Shown: positions 45,911-56,582, numbered from the stretch's first letter. The stretch: 64,000 nt of DNA from Flavobacteriales bacterium (GCA_021741075.1 JAIOYO010000006.1:1-64000), one strand, 5' to 3'. The notes: a model not told the origin generated them from the letters alone. Translations and numbers: made by a program.

Positions 45911-47377
45911 TTACCACGGATTCCTTCCTCTCTCAGCCTGCAAGAACTCGGGTAGTTGCTCTGGACTCAGGTTGCTTGCTATAATCTTGTTGTTCTTGTC
46001 GAGCACGTAAAGCTCAGGTGTAATGTCGATATGATATTTGCGGTCGTAGCGACTTTTGCGTTCTGGGTCAATAGCGTTGTGGAATGTCATGTTGTTCTTA
46101 CGAACAAACTCCTTCCACTTTGTTTCATCCTTATCGGTACATAGCGCAAACACATCCAACCCTTGGTTTTTCCATTGATTGTAAACCTTTGCCATTTCTG
46201 GCGCTTCTTTTTGGCAATGCTCGCAGTCGTAAGAATAGATAAACACCACTTTGATGGGTGATTTCATTCCGTAGATAGAAACCGTTTCACCTTTCTCGTT
46301 TGTTGCCTGAACGTCCTGAGCCGTTTTTCCGATAAGGCTCGGCTTCATCAGGCTCACCTCACCGCGCAGACCTTTTATTTCCTCAGGATTTGACCAAAAT
46401 GCCAATTCGGGAGTCCAATACGTATCAATCATATGCACGTACAGCGCCTCTGTTCCCATCGTCTTAGGCGTTTTGTATTCAAGCGCAATCCAATTCACAA
46501 TAAACTTGAAAAGCTCCTTGTTTCCCTTCGTTTTACTGATAAGCTCGTCCGAATAACGAATCAATGAATCAGCATTCTGAGGCGTGAGCTCCTTGATGTA
46601 TTTGCGAAGCTTATTTGCAAACACAGGCGTACGCATCGTCCATTCAGCATTCAAATCAACGTTGTCGAAAAACGATCTTCTATAATGATAGACCTGTGCC
46701 ACTTGGTCCAACTCGCCATTCGGCAGTTTCGGAGTGGTCAACTCTGGGTTTTGTCCCGATAATTTGAACTTGGTGAAAAACGAGTTCGGATGATTGTCTG
46801 AGAACCATTGCACATGGTCTGTGCGTTCCTTTATCAGCGCATCCTGTTTTGCTTTCACGGCAGTGTATTCAGCGGTTCCTTCCGTCAGTTTGGCCAATTG
46901 GTCATTTATGGGCTGAAGGCGCGTCCCGAACTCAGCTTCAAACTTCAGATTCTTGTAAAGCAACTCATTGTCCAAGCAGCCATCCACCTTCATGGAGTTC
47001 ACAAAATCTCCTTTGGTGGCCGCTAGTTTAAACTGCTGATCCTTGTCAAGCAGCAACTGAAAGTAACTGTTGTCCGAATTCAGCATCAAATAATAGAAAC
47101 CCGTTGGTAGCAACGAATCAGCCTCAAAAACGAACCTTCCGTTAGCATCGCTTTTGGCCGAATCCACAATAAAATTCTGATTTCCAAAAGCACCAAGCAT
47201 TTTCAGCTGTTCGTTAGGAGCACCCTTCATTACCACTTCCATGTTGAAGTTGCCATCGGCCACAAATTCAGCGGCCTCATTTTCGCCAGAAGTTTCTGTA
47301 GCATTCCCACCACACGAAAACAAGGCAATCGATACTATCAATTGAAAAATCACACTCATTGAATTTGAGTTTACCAT
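45911..47377 (-). CDS. TlpA/thioredoxin-like lipoprotein with DUF4369/DUF5106-like regions
   Basis: SIALFSCGGNATE lipobox; IKVVFIYSYDCEHCQKEAPEMAKVYNQWKNQGLDVFALCTDKDETKWKEFV. Confidence 0.85.
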   Translation of the reverse strand: MVNSNSMSVIFQLIVSIALFSCGGNATETSGENEAAEFVADGNFNMEVVMKGAPNEQLKMLGAFGNQNFIVDSAKSDANGRFVFEADSLLPTGFYYLMLNSDNSYFQLLLDKDQQFKLAATKGDFVNSMKVDGCLDNELLYKNLKFEAEFGTRLQPINDQLAKLTEGTAEYTAVKAKQDALIKERTDHVQWFSDNHPNSFFTKFKLSGQNPELTTPKLPNGELDQVAQVYHYRRSFFDNVDLNAEWTMRTPVFANKLRKYIKELTPQNADSLIRYSDELISKTKGNKELFKFIVNWIALEYKTPKTMGTEALYVHMIDTYWTPELAFWSNPEEIKGLRGEVSLMKPSLIGKTAQDVQATNEKGETVSIYGMKSPIKVVFIYSYDCEHCQKEAPEMAKVYNQWKNQGLDVFALCTDKDETKWKEFVRKNNMTFHNAIDPERKSRYDRKYHIDITPELYVLDKNNKIIASNLSPEQLPEFLQAERGRNPW

Positions 47378-47398
47378 TGAAAGAAAGAAACTGTGAAA

Positions 47399-47908
47399 TT
47401 ATTTTGCGCTTGCATCCTTCGGTATAAAGGACTCCATATCGCGATCAAACAAATACATTCCGCCTTTGTCTGTTCCGATTAAATCTAATTTATCAATTAG
47501 CGTTTGTGCCAATCGCTCTTCCTCAATTTGTTCAGCAACATACCATTGTAAGAAATTATGGGTCGTGTAATCCTTCACTTTTAGACAGGTGTCCACCAAA
47601 TCATTAATCTCTTTGGTTACAATTTGCTCGTGCTGCAAAACTTTGGTAAACACCTCACGTGCATCCTTGTATTCCTTTGGAGGCGCACCAATGGTAGGCA
47701 CTAACGCATGTCCGCCACGGTCGTTTATGTAATGAAATAGCTTTAGCATATGCACACGTTCCTCGTCTGCCTGCGTGTACAGGAACGCGCTAATTCCATT
47801 TAGTCCAGATTTTTCGGCCCATGAAGCCATGGAAAGGTAATATTGAGACGATTCGAATTCGAGTTCAATCTGATGATTTAGCAATTTTTCAATCTTATTG
47901 TCAAGCAT
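47399..47908 (-). CDS. Ferritin
   Basis: LNHQIELEFESSQYYLSMASWAEKSGLNGISAFLYTQADEERVHMLKLFHYINDRGG...LQWYVAEQIEEERLAQTLIDKLDLIG. Confidence 0.96.
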   Translation of the reverse strand: MLDNKIEKLLNHQIELEFESSQYYLSMASWAEKSGLNGISAFLYTQADEERVHMLKLFHYINDRGGHALVPTIGAPPKEYKDAREVFTKVLQHEQIVTKEINDLVDTCLKVKDYTTHNFLQWYVAEQIEEERLAQTLIDKLDLIGTDKGGMYLFDRDMESFIPKDASAK

Positions 47909-47973
47909 GGTTTCCGTTTTAAATGCACCCCAAAGGTAAAGCTACCCATCAGATATGAAAATCGGGTTGTTCA

Positions 47974-48075
47974 TTGGGCGTGCCCCACGCCCAAAAGCGT
48001 GGGTCGGGCTTTTTGCTTCAAGTCCTCGCTCGTTCCTCGCTGTGGGCTTTCCGCTGCAATCCCTCACGCGGTGCT
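47974..48075. repeat. Intergenic palindromic repeat element
   Basis: gggcgtg-ccc-cacgccc (47976-47992) and overlapping ccacgc-ccaaaa-gcgtgg; followed by ctcgctcgttcctcgctgtgggctttccgctgcaatccctcacgc, a motif style common in Bacteroidota intergenic repeats. Confidence 0.65.
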
Positions 48076-48259
48076 AGTTGCACGCATCAAAGGTTAAATC
48101 AAGAAAATGCACGCGTAAGAAACAAGTTGTTTTGTTAAACACAAATGAGGCAAAATATACGGTAATATGTGTTCTGGCTGCGTAAGAAATAACCATAATT
48201 ACATTCTTACCTTCGCTTCCGCTCTGCACATTTGTACCGTAGAACTAAAAACAATCATC

Positions 48260-50587
48260 ATGAAAACGTTAAAAACACTCGGACTTCTGCTCCTAATGGC
48301 CACAGGCGCTATGGCACAGATAAATCCCGACAACATGTTCATATCAGGATATGTGTCGGACAATAACGGAGGCGCAATCGCAAACCATCAGGTATGCGTT
48401 TATTGGAACACCAATAATCCTGTGTCACCAACAGATTCGCTTTGCACATTCACAAATGCAAACGGATATTATTTCCTCGATATCGTGAATGGCTCTGTCA
48501 CTGGGCCAAATGTTACGTACACACTACATGTCAACGATACGTGTAACTGGCTATTGTTGCAGGAAACAGTTATGAATGGGCAGGGAACGATAGATACTGC
48601 AACGGTTAATTTTGTTTTCTGTGGAAATGGTGGCGGATGCGACCTTGAGATAGACATGGAGACCACAGTTGATTCTGCTGGCGGTAGTCTTGTCTATACA
48701 TTCAGCGCCATTCCTTTGTTGGGAACCGCACCGTATGCCTACAGTTGGTCAACTGGCCATACCACGCAAAGCATAATGGCCGAATTGCCTGGCGCTTACT
48801 GTGTAACGGTTACAGATGTCAACGGATGTACGGTTTCAGCTTGCGACACACTTCTTCCTTTGAACCCAAACGACTGCGAAGCTGGATTTACCTATCCTTC
48901 AAACCCTGCTGGAAATCTGGAGGTAGGTAGCTCGGTTCAATTGTTTTTTGATGGTGTAGCGAGCAATTTCAGCACATACGATTGGACCATTTCTGGTGGT
49001 GGATTATCATTTTCTGCAACTGGAATGAACCCAGTTTTCCAAATTCCTCCAACGCTGCTTCCATTAAATGGAATGATGGTTCAAATCTGTGTTACTGTTA
49101 GTGATTCGATTTCAGGATGTTCTGATTCTTATTGTGAAACTATTCTAGCGGTTCCAGCAAATACTACTGGCTGCCAAGCTTACTTTGTTTCGGAACCAGA
49201 TTCTATTCTTGGAGCTCCACTTCCCGGAGTGTGGTTTACAGATGCATCGCAAGGCGGAGCCTTCTATTTCTGGGATTTTGGTGACAATACATTTTCTACA
49301 GACCAAAACCCAGTTCACCTTTACAATGGAACAGGAACGTATTACGTATGCTTAACCATTTCTTCTGCCGATTCTTCGTGTCAAGACACGTATTGTGTAG
49401 ATGTGTATGTGGGTAACAACAACGGAAACTGCGATGCTTCCTTCACCAACTCGGGTCCAACCCCAATTGGCTATACCTTCTCGGCAAACGTTCAGAATCC
49501 AAACTTCTATTACCAATGGAGTATTGATAACCAATATGTTGGCGATGGCTACGAAGCTTATTCTCCAGGGTTTACAAACGGTGTTCATACAATTTGTCTC
49601 ACGATTGTTGATTCGTTGAATAATTGTTTTGATCAGCAATGCCAAACAATCACTGTTGGTAGCAACAACTGCTACGGATACATTTCTGGTGAAGTTTATG
49701 CCGGAAGCAACAACCAGCCTTTAGATGAAGGAATGGTGTACTTGATTCTCTTTGATTCGTTGACAAACACACTTACAGCCATCGATAGTTTGCCAATTGA
49801 TTCAAGCAATTTCTTCTTCTTCGGTCCATTGGCTTGCGGAGATTACCTGATTAAAGCAGCAGCCACTTTAGGTAGTCAGTACTATAACGGTCATATTCCA
49901 ACATACTACGGAAACTCACCTTTCTGGGGATTTGCTCAAACCGTTTCTATTGGTCAAGTAAACACACAAGTAACCACAGATGTGACGTTGATTGCAGCCA
50001 ATAACCCTGGCGGACCGGGCTTCATTGGTGGTGATGTAACTCAGGGAGCAAACAAAACCGACCTAGGAGACCCCTTGAGCGGAATTCTGGTTATGCTGTT
50101 CGACCTGTCGGGTAATGCCATCGCTTACACTTATACGGATGGCAATGGAGAATTCGGGTTCAGCAACTTGGCCTACGGAACCTATCAGGTGTATGTAGAA
50201 GCGCTTGGTGTGCAAACGATTCCAGCTATTGTAACCATTGGAGAAAATGAGCCTTCCGTAGATAACGTTCAAATCTTGGTTTCTGAGTCGTTAATCTCAA
50301 CGGGAATTGAAGAATTTGATTTCGATGGTGCTATCAGCGATGTGTATCCTAACCCTGTCGGGATTGATGCTTCTATCCGTTTCAACCTCGAAAAGGAAGT
50401 GATGGTTGACATTTCAATCCTTGACCTTGCTGGGCGCATGATCACTACGCACACAGTTTCGGTTGCTGGTGGTGAGAACGCTGTGAGCATCAGCACAGGC
50501 CAGTTGAAGGACGGATATTACTTCCTAAATATTCAGGACGTTGACGGAAATTTCAGTGTAACACGAAAATTCATGAGAGTCGATTAA
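48260..50587 (+). CDS. Secreted multidomain protein (SprB-like repeat, PKD domains, carboxypeptidase-regulatory domains) with T9SS sorting domain
   Basis: MKTLKTLGLLLLMATGAMAQ; YSWSTGHTTQSIMAELPGAYCVTVTDVNGC; FYFWDFGDNTFSTDQNPVHLY; C-terminal DVYPNPVGIDASIRFNLEKEVMVDISILDLAGRM. Confidence 0.88.
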   Translation: MKTLKTLGLLLLMATGAMAQINPDNMFISGYVSDNNGGAIANHQVCVYWNTNNPVSPTDSLCTFTNANGYYFLDIVNGSVTGPNVTYTLHVNDTCNWLLLQETVMNGQGTIDTATVNFVFCGNGGGCDLEIDMETTVDSAGGSLVYTFSAIPLLGTAPYAYSWSTGHTTQSIMAELPGAYCVTVTDVNGCTVSACDTLLPLNPNDCEAGFTYPSNPAGNLEVGSSVQLFFDGVASNFSTYDWTISGGGLSFSATGMNPVFQIPPTLLPLNGMMVQICVTVSDSISGCSDSYCETILAVPANTTGCQAYFVSEPDSILGAPLPGVWFTDASQGGAFYFWDFGDNTFSTDQNPVHLYNGTGTYYVCLTISSADSSCQDTYCVDVYVGNNNGNCDASFTNSGPTPIGYTFSANVQNPNFYYQWSIDNQYVGDGYEAYSPGFTNGVHTICLTIVDSLNNCFDQQCQTITVGSNNCYGYISGEVYAGSNNQPLDEGMVYLILFDSLTNTLTAIDSLPIDSSNFFFFGPLACGDYLIKAAATLGSQYYNGHIPTYYGNSPFWGFAQTVSIGQVNTQVTTDVTLIAANNPGGPGFIGGDVTQGANKTDLGDPLSGILVMLFDLSGNAIAYTYTDGNGEFGFSNLAYGTYQVYVEALGVQTIPAIVTIGENEPSVDNVQILVSESLISTGIEEFDFDGAISDVYPNPVGIDASIRFNLEKEVMVDISILDLAGRMITTHTVSVAGGENAVSISTGQLKDGYYFLNIQDVDGNFSVTRKFMRVD

Positions 50588-50611
50588 TGGGTTTCGATTC
50601 TTGTTCGGTCG

Positions 50612-50639
50612 GAAAGGGCAGCCAATTGGCTGCCCTTTC
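50612..50639. terminator. Hairpin terminator
   Basis: gaaagggcagcc-aatt-ggctgccctttc, 12-bp perfect stem. Confidence 0.75.
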
Positions 50640-50685
50640 TATTTTCTAAAAACAGGGTTGCATCCGTGAGCTTATTTTTGCGTGG

Positions 50686-51720
50686 ATGCAGAGTCTGAAA
50701 AAGCCATTGTTGTATGTGTTTCTGGCGATTTTCCTTGGTGCCACTATAGTATATGGGGTGCGTACGCTTCGAAGAGCATTGCGGAAACATCACGCAGCGC
50801 AGGTTGAGTTGGCACGAGTTGAGTGGGCTGAGCAAACCAATTCCAACGCGTCATCAAGCCTCTATTTCCGAAACCGTTTTTCTGAGTGTGATGATGCGTT
50901 GCTCCTCCACTACTTTAATCTAAAACGAGATAGAAAAACAAAGACAATTAAGACAGAAACAAAATTGGATACTTGGAATAGATTCCTTCCACTCTTTGAG
51001 CAGTGGCCTCAAGGATTGAGAACGTATTGCGAGAAATATGTTTCTCACGTTTATGTGGTAAGTCTGCTAGGCTCATCTGCTTATGCGCTACAACAGAACG
51101 ATTCTTCCTTCACCATTCTCATTGACCGCGATGCCATGGAAAGCCTGCCAAACGATTGGTTTACCAATAAGGAACGAACAGCCGTTAATCTTACTTCTGG
51201 TTACACCATTAACCACAGAATGGAGGCCGATTCAAACAACCGCCCAGAATTCACACTCGAAACGCTCCTCATACACGAAGTGGCCCATTGTATCGGCATC
51301 ACCACCAAACAAACACGGAAGTTTGATGCCAGTTGGCTAAACATTAATCAGAACTCACTTTTAGAGGGAGTGTTTCAGGTTGTCAACGTCTCCATGGAAA
51401 TGACCAGCGAAAATCAAAAAGGCTTTGCAGGCCTCCATTATTACCGCAATCAACAACTAAGCACGGATGAATACATCAAGCGACTAAGCTCCTTACGCAA
51501 TTCACCTTTTCCAACCATGTATAGCTCGGTTAATGACTTGGAATATTTCGCAGATTACTTTTATGCTTACGTTCATTGCGTACTTCAGCAGCGGCCATTA
51601 GAATATTCAGTTTACAAAGACGGACAAAAAACGGTTGGAATAGACTGTGGTATTTCTCTTCCTCACCACCAAAAAAGGCGGGATATTATTTCCAGAATCT
51701 TGTCCGAATTGGATAATTGA
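50686..51720 (+). CDS. Hypothetical membrane-anchored protein with HExxH metallopeptidase motif
   Basis: N-terminal TM segment; LETLLIHEVAHCIG and downstream SSVNDLEYFADYFYAYVH. Confidence 0.65.
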   Translation: MQSLKKPLLYVFLAIFLGATIVYGVRTLRRALRKHHAAQVELARVEWAEQTNSNASSSLYFRNRFSECDDALLLHYFNLKRDRKTKTIKTETKLDTWNRFLPLFEQWPQGLRTYCEKYVSHVYVVSLLGSSAYALQQNDSSFTILIDRDAMESLPNDWFTNKERTAVNLTSGYTINHRMEADSNNRPEFTLETLLIHEVAHCIGITTKQTRKFDASWLNINQNSLLEGVFQVVNVSMEMTSENQKGFAGLHYYRNQQLSTDEYIKRLSSLRNSPFPTMYSSVNDLEYFADYFYAYVHCVLQQRPLEYSVYKDGQKTVGIDCGISLPHHQKRRDIISRILSELDN

Positions 51721-51778
51721 AAATAAAAGCGTTTGCCATCAAGTATGGAATCACATTACCTTTCTATCTACCAAAAAA

Positions 51779-51806
51779 AAAAGGCTGCCCAAGTGGACAG
51801 CCTTTT
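51779..51806. terminator. Hairpin terminator between convergent genes
   Basis: aaaaggctgccc / ggacagcctttt, one mismatch in a 12-bp stem. Confidence 0.65.
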
Positions 51807-51830
51807 ATCATTTGTACCAATCTGTGAAGA

Positions 51831-52919
51831 TTAGTTTCTCACCAAACGCTTAAATGTTCTGCCTTGGGCGGTTTCAATTTCCATTACATATACTCCTGCT
51901 TCAGCAGCAGTCATGTCAATGGTGTAAAGATTAGCACCTGCCAAACGCTCAGCTCGTACTACTTTGCCCGAAACATCCATGATGCGGATATTCAAAGCAT
52001 CTGTGCCCTCTAATTGGAGTGTGAAGATGCCATTGCTTGGGTTAGGGTAGATAGAAACATTGATTCCTGCAGCTTCGTCTATTCCAGTTGGGTTTGCAGT
52101 AACCGCCATTACATCATTGCCAGAGCAACTGTTGTCTGTAACGGCCACTTCTACGCTTCCGCTACCGTTAAACTGCACCATAACAGATGCTGTTCCAGCT
52201 CCAGACATTACTGTTCCGTTGGTAACAGTCCAGCTATAAGTAGCACCTGGTACTGCGGTTACGCTATAGTTGTATTGCGTAGCAGGATCAACATTGCTTG
52301 TGCCAGAAATGGTTGCGTCCAAAGCAAGATAATCAGAGGCCACCACCAAGGTGTCTAAAATATAGAAACGTCCACCTCCGAAGTTGGGGCTAATGCTACT
52401 TACCCAAGCAGGAGTGCCAATAACCGCATTCGCAGTTGGGTTTGTTGTAGAATGAATACGTGCATCAATCACAAAAACAAGTGGATAAACGCCATTCGGA
52501 CCTGTGCCACCATCAATAGCAGCATCCCAAGCGCTTTGCATTCCAGAGATGTATGCGCAACCTGTTGCTGATGTCTGGTTAGGAACTGTGCCGGTATTCA
52601 AATAGGTTCCCCAATTGTAAGGAGGAGGTGCCGTCTCTATGTTGGTGTGCAATTGCAAACCAGCAGGCAATCCGTATACCGAGTCAACTTTTAATTGGTC
52701 GATATAAGCCGTTACCACACCCAAAATACCTGTATCTATTAAGGTATCGGTAAGGCTGACAATCGTCTTAGCGGCTAGGAGTTCGCAAGAAGGTCCTAAT
52801 GGCCCCTGCGGATAAAGCCCCGGTGATTGCGTGGCAAATTGTGGGTCGATGGTACAGCTTTGCGCCATGGCACCAACCGAGCCGAACAAGGATAGAATAA
52901 TAAGTAGATGTTTTTTCAT
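51831..52919 (-). CDS. Secreted protein with T9SS type A sorting domain
   Basis: MKKHLLIILSLFGSVGAMAQ; C-terminal VSIYPNPSNGIFTLQLEGTDALNIRIMDVSGKVVRAERL...GVYVMEIETAQGRTFKRLVRN. Confidence 0.87.
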   Translation of the reverse strand: MKKHLLIILSLFGSVGAMAQSCTIDPQFATQSPGLYPQGPLGPSCELLAAKTIVSLTDTLIDTGILGVVTAYIDQLKVDSVYGLPAGLQLHTNIETAPPPYNWGTYLNTGTVPNQTSATGCAYISGMQSAWDAAIDGGTGPNGVYPLVFVIDARIHSTTNPTANAVIGTPAWVSSISPNFGGGRFYILDTLVVASDYLALDATISGTSNVDPATQYNYSVTAVPGATYSWTVTNGTVMSGAGTASVMVQFNGSGSVEVAVTDNSCSGNDVMAVTANPTGIDEAAGINVSIYPNPSNGIFTLQLEGTDALNIRIMDVSGKVVRAERLAGANLYTIDMTAAEAGVYVMEIETAQGRTFKRLVRN

Positions 52920-53010
52920 GATATGTGTGTAAAGGTTTGGTTATAAAGACCAAATATAGACGTTGATTACGTAGAACCATCACGGCTATAACACAAAATG
53001 AAAAGTGTAG

Positions 53011-53979
53011 TTACTGAAGTTGCGCGCTATTGATAATCGCATCTACTTGTCGCAAGTAGTTGCGTTTGGTTTTGCCTGGTGCAAATACAAAGCCGTGCAG
53101 GTGCAGCACGTTTTTTTCGCTTGCATCAAGCATTGAGTAGCTTACAAACGGGCCTCCCATAAGCGCGTGTTCTATGTGCCACAGCCCTACAAGCTTGCTG
53201 GCGTATTTTCCGTTGATGGAGGTCTCCGAAATACGTGGCGGATATTCGGTAACGGTGCTCATGTAGGTTCCGGCATCTGGCCCAGGGACAAATTCCTTCG
53301 AGAAGGTGTCCATCCCCTCTATCATTCCTTCAACAGAAAAGGTGTTGGTTTTGGTGTAAGGTTCCTTGTAGATAAGAATGCTCTGGGTTACGTCTTTGGT
53401 TTCGTAGCGTATCCAACAAAAGTTCTCTTCTTGCCGCACAAGATGGTACCCTTTTGGCACGGAAAGCCTAACGCCAAAGCCAACTTCTACTGGCTTTATT
53501 ACCTCGGCATCTTCTTGCGCGCGGTAACTTTTTAATATCCGTTCTTCTTCCTTCTTTAGCACGTGCCCAATGATACGTGCTGCGTTAGAAGCAAAGATTT
53601 CCAAGTACGCATCAACTGTTGGTGCTGTAATTTCTACTACCACTTGTGGTGTAGCCCATTTGTCTGTCTTTAACTGAATTGTGGTGGTTGCCTCAGGGGC
53701 TATATTCACCGTAACGATGTTACGGTGGCTCTGGAATATCTTGGTAAAAGCAGAAGACTTTACATGTACCACGTTAAACATGGGTTCTGCTTGAGGTAAA
53801 CCATATATGTGCTGCGACAAAACGTTAAAAGTTGTGTCTCCAGCTGGTCCATTCCAAAAGGCATCGTCCATTACTAGAACCAACTCGCCTGCCTTGCCTG
53901 TAATGCCTGGCAATGGCATTTCGGGGGCATCGCATGCAGATAAGAAAAGGACTGCAAGTAGAAGGTAAGCGTATTTCAT
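53011..53979 (-). CDS. DUF4837-like lipoprotein
   Basis: MKYAYLLLAVLFLSACDAPEMPLPGITGKAGELVLVMDDAFWNGPAGD. Start adjusted. Confidence 0.82.
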   Translation of the reverse strand: MKYAYLLLAVLFLSACDAPEMPLPGITGKAGELVLVMDDAFWNGPAGDTTFNVLSQHIYGLPQAEPMFNVVHVKSSAFTKIFQSHRNIVTVNIAPEATTTIQLKTDKWATPQVVVEITAPTVDAYLEIFASNAARIIGHVLKKEEERILKSYRAQEDAEVIKPVEVGFGVRLSVPKGYHLVRQEENFCWIRYETKDVTQSILIYKEPYTKTNTFSVEGMIEGMDTFSKEFVPGPDAGTYMSTVTEYPPRISETSINGKYASKLVGLWHIEHALMGGPFVSYSMLDASEKNVLHLHGFVFAPGKTKRNYLRQVDAIINSAQLQ

Positions 53980-53980
53980 G

Positions 53981-55432
53981 CTAGCCAATTTTGAGTTTGT
54001 CGCCAATTTTTAACTGATAGCTGCCGGTAATATTATTTAGCTCTTTCAACTGGTCTACACTCATGCCGTTCTTTTTGGCAATGTCCCATAAAGTATCGCC
54101 CGCTTTTACCACGTAATAGACGGCTTCTCCTTTTGGCTTTTCTGATATGCTAGAAGATGAAGTGGAGCTGCTTGGTGCAGCCGTTTGGGCGTAAACCACA
54201 AGGTTTTGTCCTACATTTATCACGCTACCCCGAATCTTGTTCCAGGTTCTTAGGTCTGAAACGCTTACACGGTAGCGGGCTGCAATGCCACTGAGAGTCT
54301 CGCCCGACTTAACCCTGTGCGTCTTCCTTACCTCCTTCATTATTTCTACTTGGCTTGCAACGGGCTCAACCACTTTTGTTTCTGCTATCTCATAAAAGTC
54401 TTCGAGATTAGAGAGGTACACGCCTATTTTCTTCTTTGGCAATGTAAGCGGAAGGCCTTTGGTGTTCTCTGGAATGATGTCGTGCTTATAAATAGGATTA
54501 AGGAACACCAATTGCTCTTTTGGCATCTGCAGCAATGCTGCCACGGTGCTTAAATTGGTTTGTCTGCGCACCATTACGGTGTCTATTTCAAAGGCAAAGA
54601 AGTCTGGCTTTACAGGATATATGTTGTGGTCGGCCGCGTGCTTCATCATGTAGTTAACAGCAATAAATGCGGGCACGTATCCTTGGGTTTCTTGGGGTAA
54701 ATAAGGCCTTACTTCCCAGTAGGTGCGTTTACCTCCGGCACGTCTAATGGCTTTCAGTAATGTTCCGGGCCCACCGTTGTAAGCAGCAAGCACCATTTGC
54801 CAGTCTCCAAACATTCCGTAGAGGAACTTAAAGTATTCACAAGCTGCCACGGTGCTTTGGTATGGATCACATCTATCATCAACATACGATGTACTGTTGA
54901 GGTCGTAAATCTTACCAGTTCTGTACATAAATTGCCACAATCCGGTGGCACCTGACTTAGATACAGCGTTTGGGTTTAATGCTGATTCGATAACCGCAAG
55001 ATGTTTTAGTTCTAAAGGGAGCTTATAGCGGTCTAGGGTTTCTTCAAATAACGGATAATACAGCTCTGCCAGTCCCAACAAACGTCCTACTTTATCTCTG
55101 TTTCTTACCACGTAGGCATCGATATAGGCTTTAACCGATTCATTGTAAACCAAGTCGAACGGGCTAGCCTTATCTAGCTCCTTCAAAGCTGCTACATAGT
55201 GCGCCTTATCAAACGTTGGAACCTCATCTTCTTTGTACTTGTGCTTGTTAAGCTTCTTTATATCGGCAGTAAACTTGCTGGCGCGCAACGCCTTGTGCAC
55301 GGCCATGCTATCGAGGGCTGCAAAGATGGGGTTGTCCTTTAAAATCCTGGTTTTAGTGGTATCCTGACCGATACAAACGTTCCATGTTGCAAAAAGCACG
55401 AGTATCAGTGTATGAAGACCTTTCTTTACCAT
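53981..55432 (-). CDS. Lytic transglycosylase with two LysM domains (MltD-like)
   Basis: LAVIESALNPNAVSKSGATGLWQFMYRTGKIYDL...MVLAAYNGGPGTLLKAIRRAGG; LysM HRVKSGETLSGIAARYRVSVSDLRTWNKIRG and YVVKAGDTLWDIAKKNGMSVDQLKELNNI. Confidence 0.95.
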   Translation of the reverse strand: MVKKGLHTLILVLFATWNVCIGQDTTKTRILKDNPIFAALDSMAVHKALRASKFTADIKKLNKHKYKEDEVPTFDKAHYVAALKELDKASPFDLVYNESVKAYIDAYVVRNRDKVGRLLGLAELYYPLFEETLDRYKLPLELKHLAVIESALNPNAVSKSGATGLWQFMYRTGKIYDLNSTSYVDDRCDPYQSTVAACEYFKFLYGMFGDWQMVLAAYNGGPGTLLKAIRRAGGKRTYWEVRPYLPQETQGYVPAFIAVNYMMKHAADHNIYPVKPDFFAFEIDTVMVRRQTNLSTVAALLQMPKEQLVFLNPIYKHDIIPENTKGLPLTLPKKKIGVYLSNLEDFYEIAETKVVEPVASQVEIMKEVRKTHRVKSGETLSGIAARYRVSVSDLRTWNKIRGSVINVGQNLVVYAQTAAPSSSTSSSSISEKPKGEAVYYVVKAGDTLWDIAKKNGMSVDQLKELNNITGSYQLKIGDKLKIG

Positions 55433-55547
55433 AGTTTCGTTCTACTCCTAACGGATGTTAACTTGCAAAATTATCCAATAGCCTATGCCAAGCACCGCCC
55501 AAACAAGCAAGCTATCAACTTTTTAGATTGAATTACTACATATATAG

Positions 55548-56582
55548 ATGAAAATCACAGCATTGAGAATTTCCGACCCCGCCACATTTATACTTTTTTC
55601 ACTTTTCCTTATTTCTTTCTCTGCCTGCAAGCACTATCCTGTATTTAAAGGGGATTACACGCGCATCGAAACCGCTCCTGGCCCAGAAGATATTGCCCTC
55701 GATACCCTCCAAGGGATGGAACGCATTATAGCATCTTGTTCGGAGAGGCGCACAGAGGACTATAGCCGAAATGGGTTCTATTCGCTTGACATACAAAGCC
55801 AAAAACTCACACAGTTAGTTGTTACGGGCTTGCCCACATCCATCCAATTACGGCCACATGGTATCGACATTGCCCTAGTAAAGGGCGTAAAAACGCTCTA
55901 TGTCGTTAACCACGAGAAGAACGCAGCAGATTTTCCGCCAGCAGGCCGTCAAAGCATTCTTGTATTTGAGTTGAGGGCAGAAGAAGTGGTGTTTGTTCAG
56001 CAGCTTACTCATCCGCTTATTGTATCTCCTAATGATGTGTGTTCCGATAAGGCCGGTGGCATCTTCGTAAGCATTGACAGCGGCAAGATTAATAGTAAAT
56101 GGGAAAAACTAATGGCACTCAAGCGCAGCTATGTGCTTCATTTTAATGGAGAAGTTTGGACGCAGGTAGGCGAAAAGCTTCGGTATGCAAATGGAGTGGG
56201 AGTGGCAGACGGCCGCATCTATATAACAGGAGCTCAAGAGAAAAACATCTTCAGCTACAAGATAAATGATGATGGAACATTCTCCGACCTACAGCAATAT
56301 CCTGCCATGAAAGGAAACGACAACATTACTTTCCAAGGCAATAAGCTTGTAACCACTGCACATCTCGATTTCCTAAAGTTCCTAAAGCATGTAAAAGATG
56401 CAGAAGCACCTACGCCCTGCATCGTTTATTCCATGGACTTAGAAACACACCAATTAGACACGCTCTACCTCGATAATGGTACAGTAATGAGCGCTGCCAG
56501 CACTGGCCTTATATATAATCATAAGCTATACGCCTCTCAGATCTTCAATTCATTCATCATTTCTATACCATTGGTCGATTAG
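55548..56582 (+). CDS. SMP-30/arylesterase-like beta-propeller lipoprotein
   Basis: LFLISFSACKHY lipobox; APGPEDIALD...RPHGIDIALVKGVKTLYVVNHEKN...VSPNDVCSDKAGGIFVS...YANGVGVADGRIYITGAQEKNIFSYKI. Confidence 0.8.
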   Translation: MKITALRISDPATFILFSLFLISFSACKHYPVFKGDYTRIETAPGPEDIALDTLQGMERIIASCSERRTEDYSRNGFYSLDIQSQKLTQLVVTGLPTSIQLRPHGIDIALVKGVKTLYVVNHEKNAADFPPAGRQSILVFELRAEEVVFVQQLTHPLIVSPNDVCSDKAGGIFVSIDSGKINSKWEKLMALKRSYVLHFNGEVWTQVGEKLRYANGVGVADGRIYITGAQEKNIFSYKINDDGTFSDLQQYPAMKGNDNITFQGNKLVTTAHLDFLKFLKHVKDAEAPTPCIVYSMDLETHQLDTLYLDNGTVMSAASTGLIYNHKLYASQIFNSFIISIPLVD

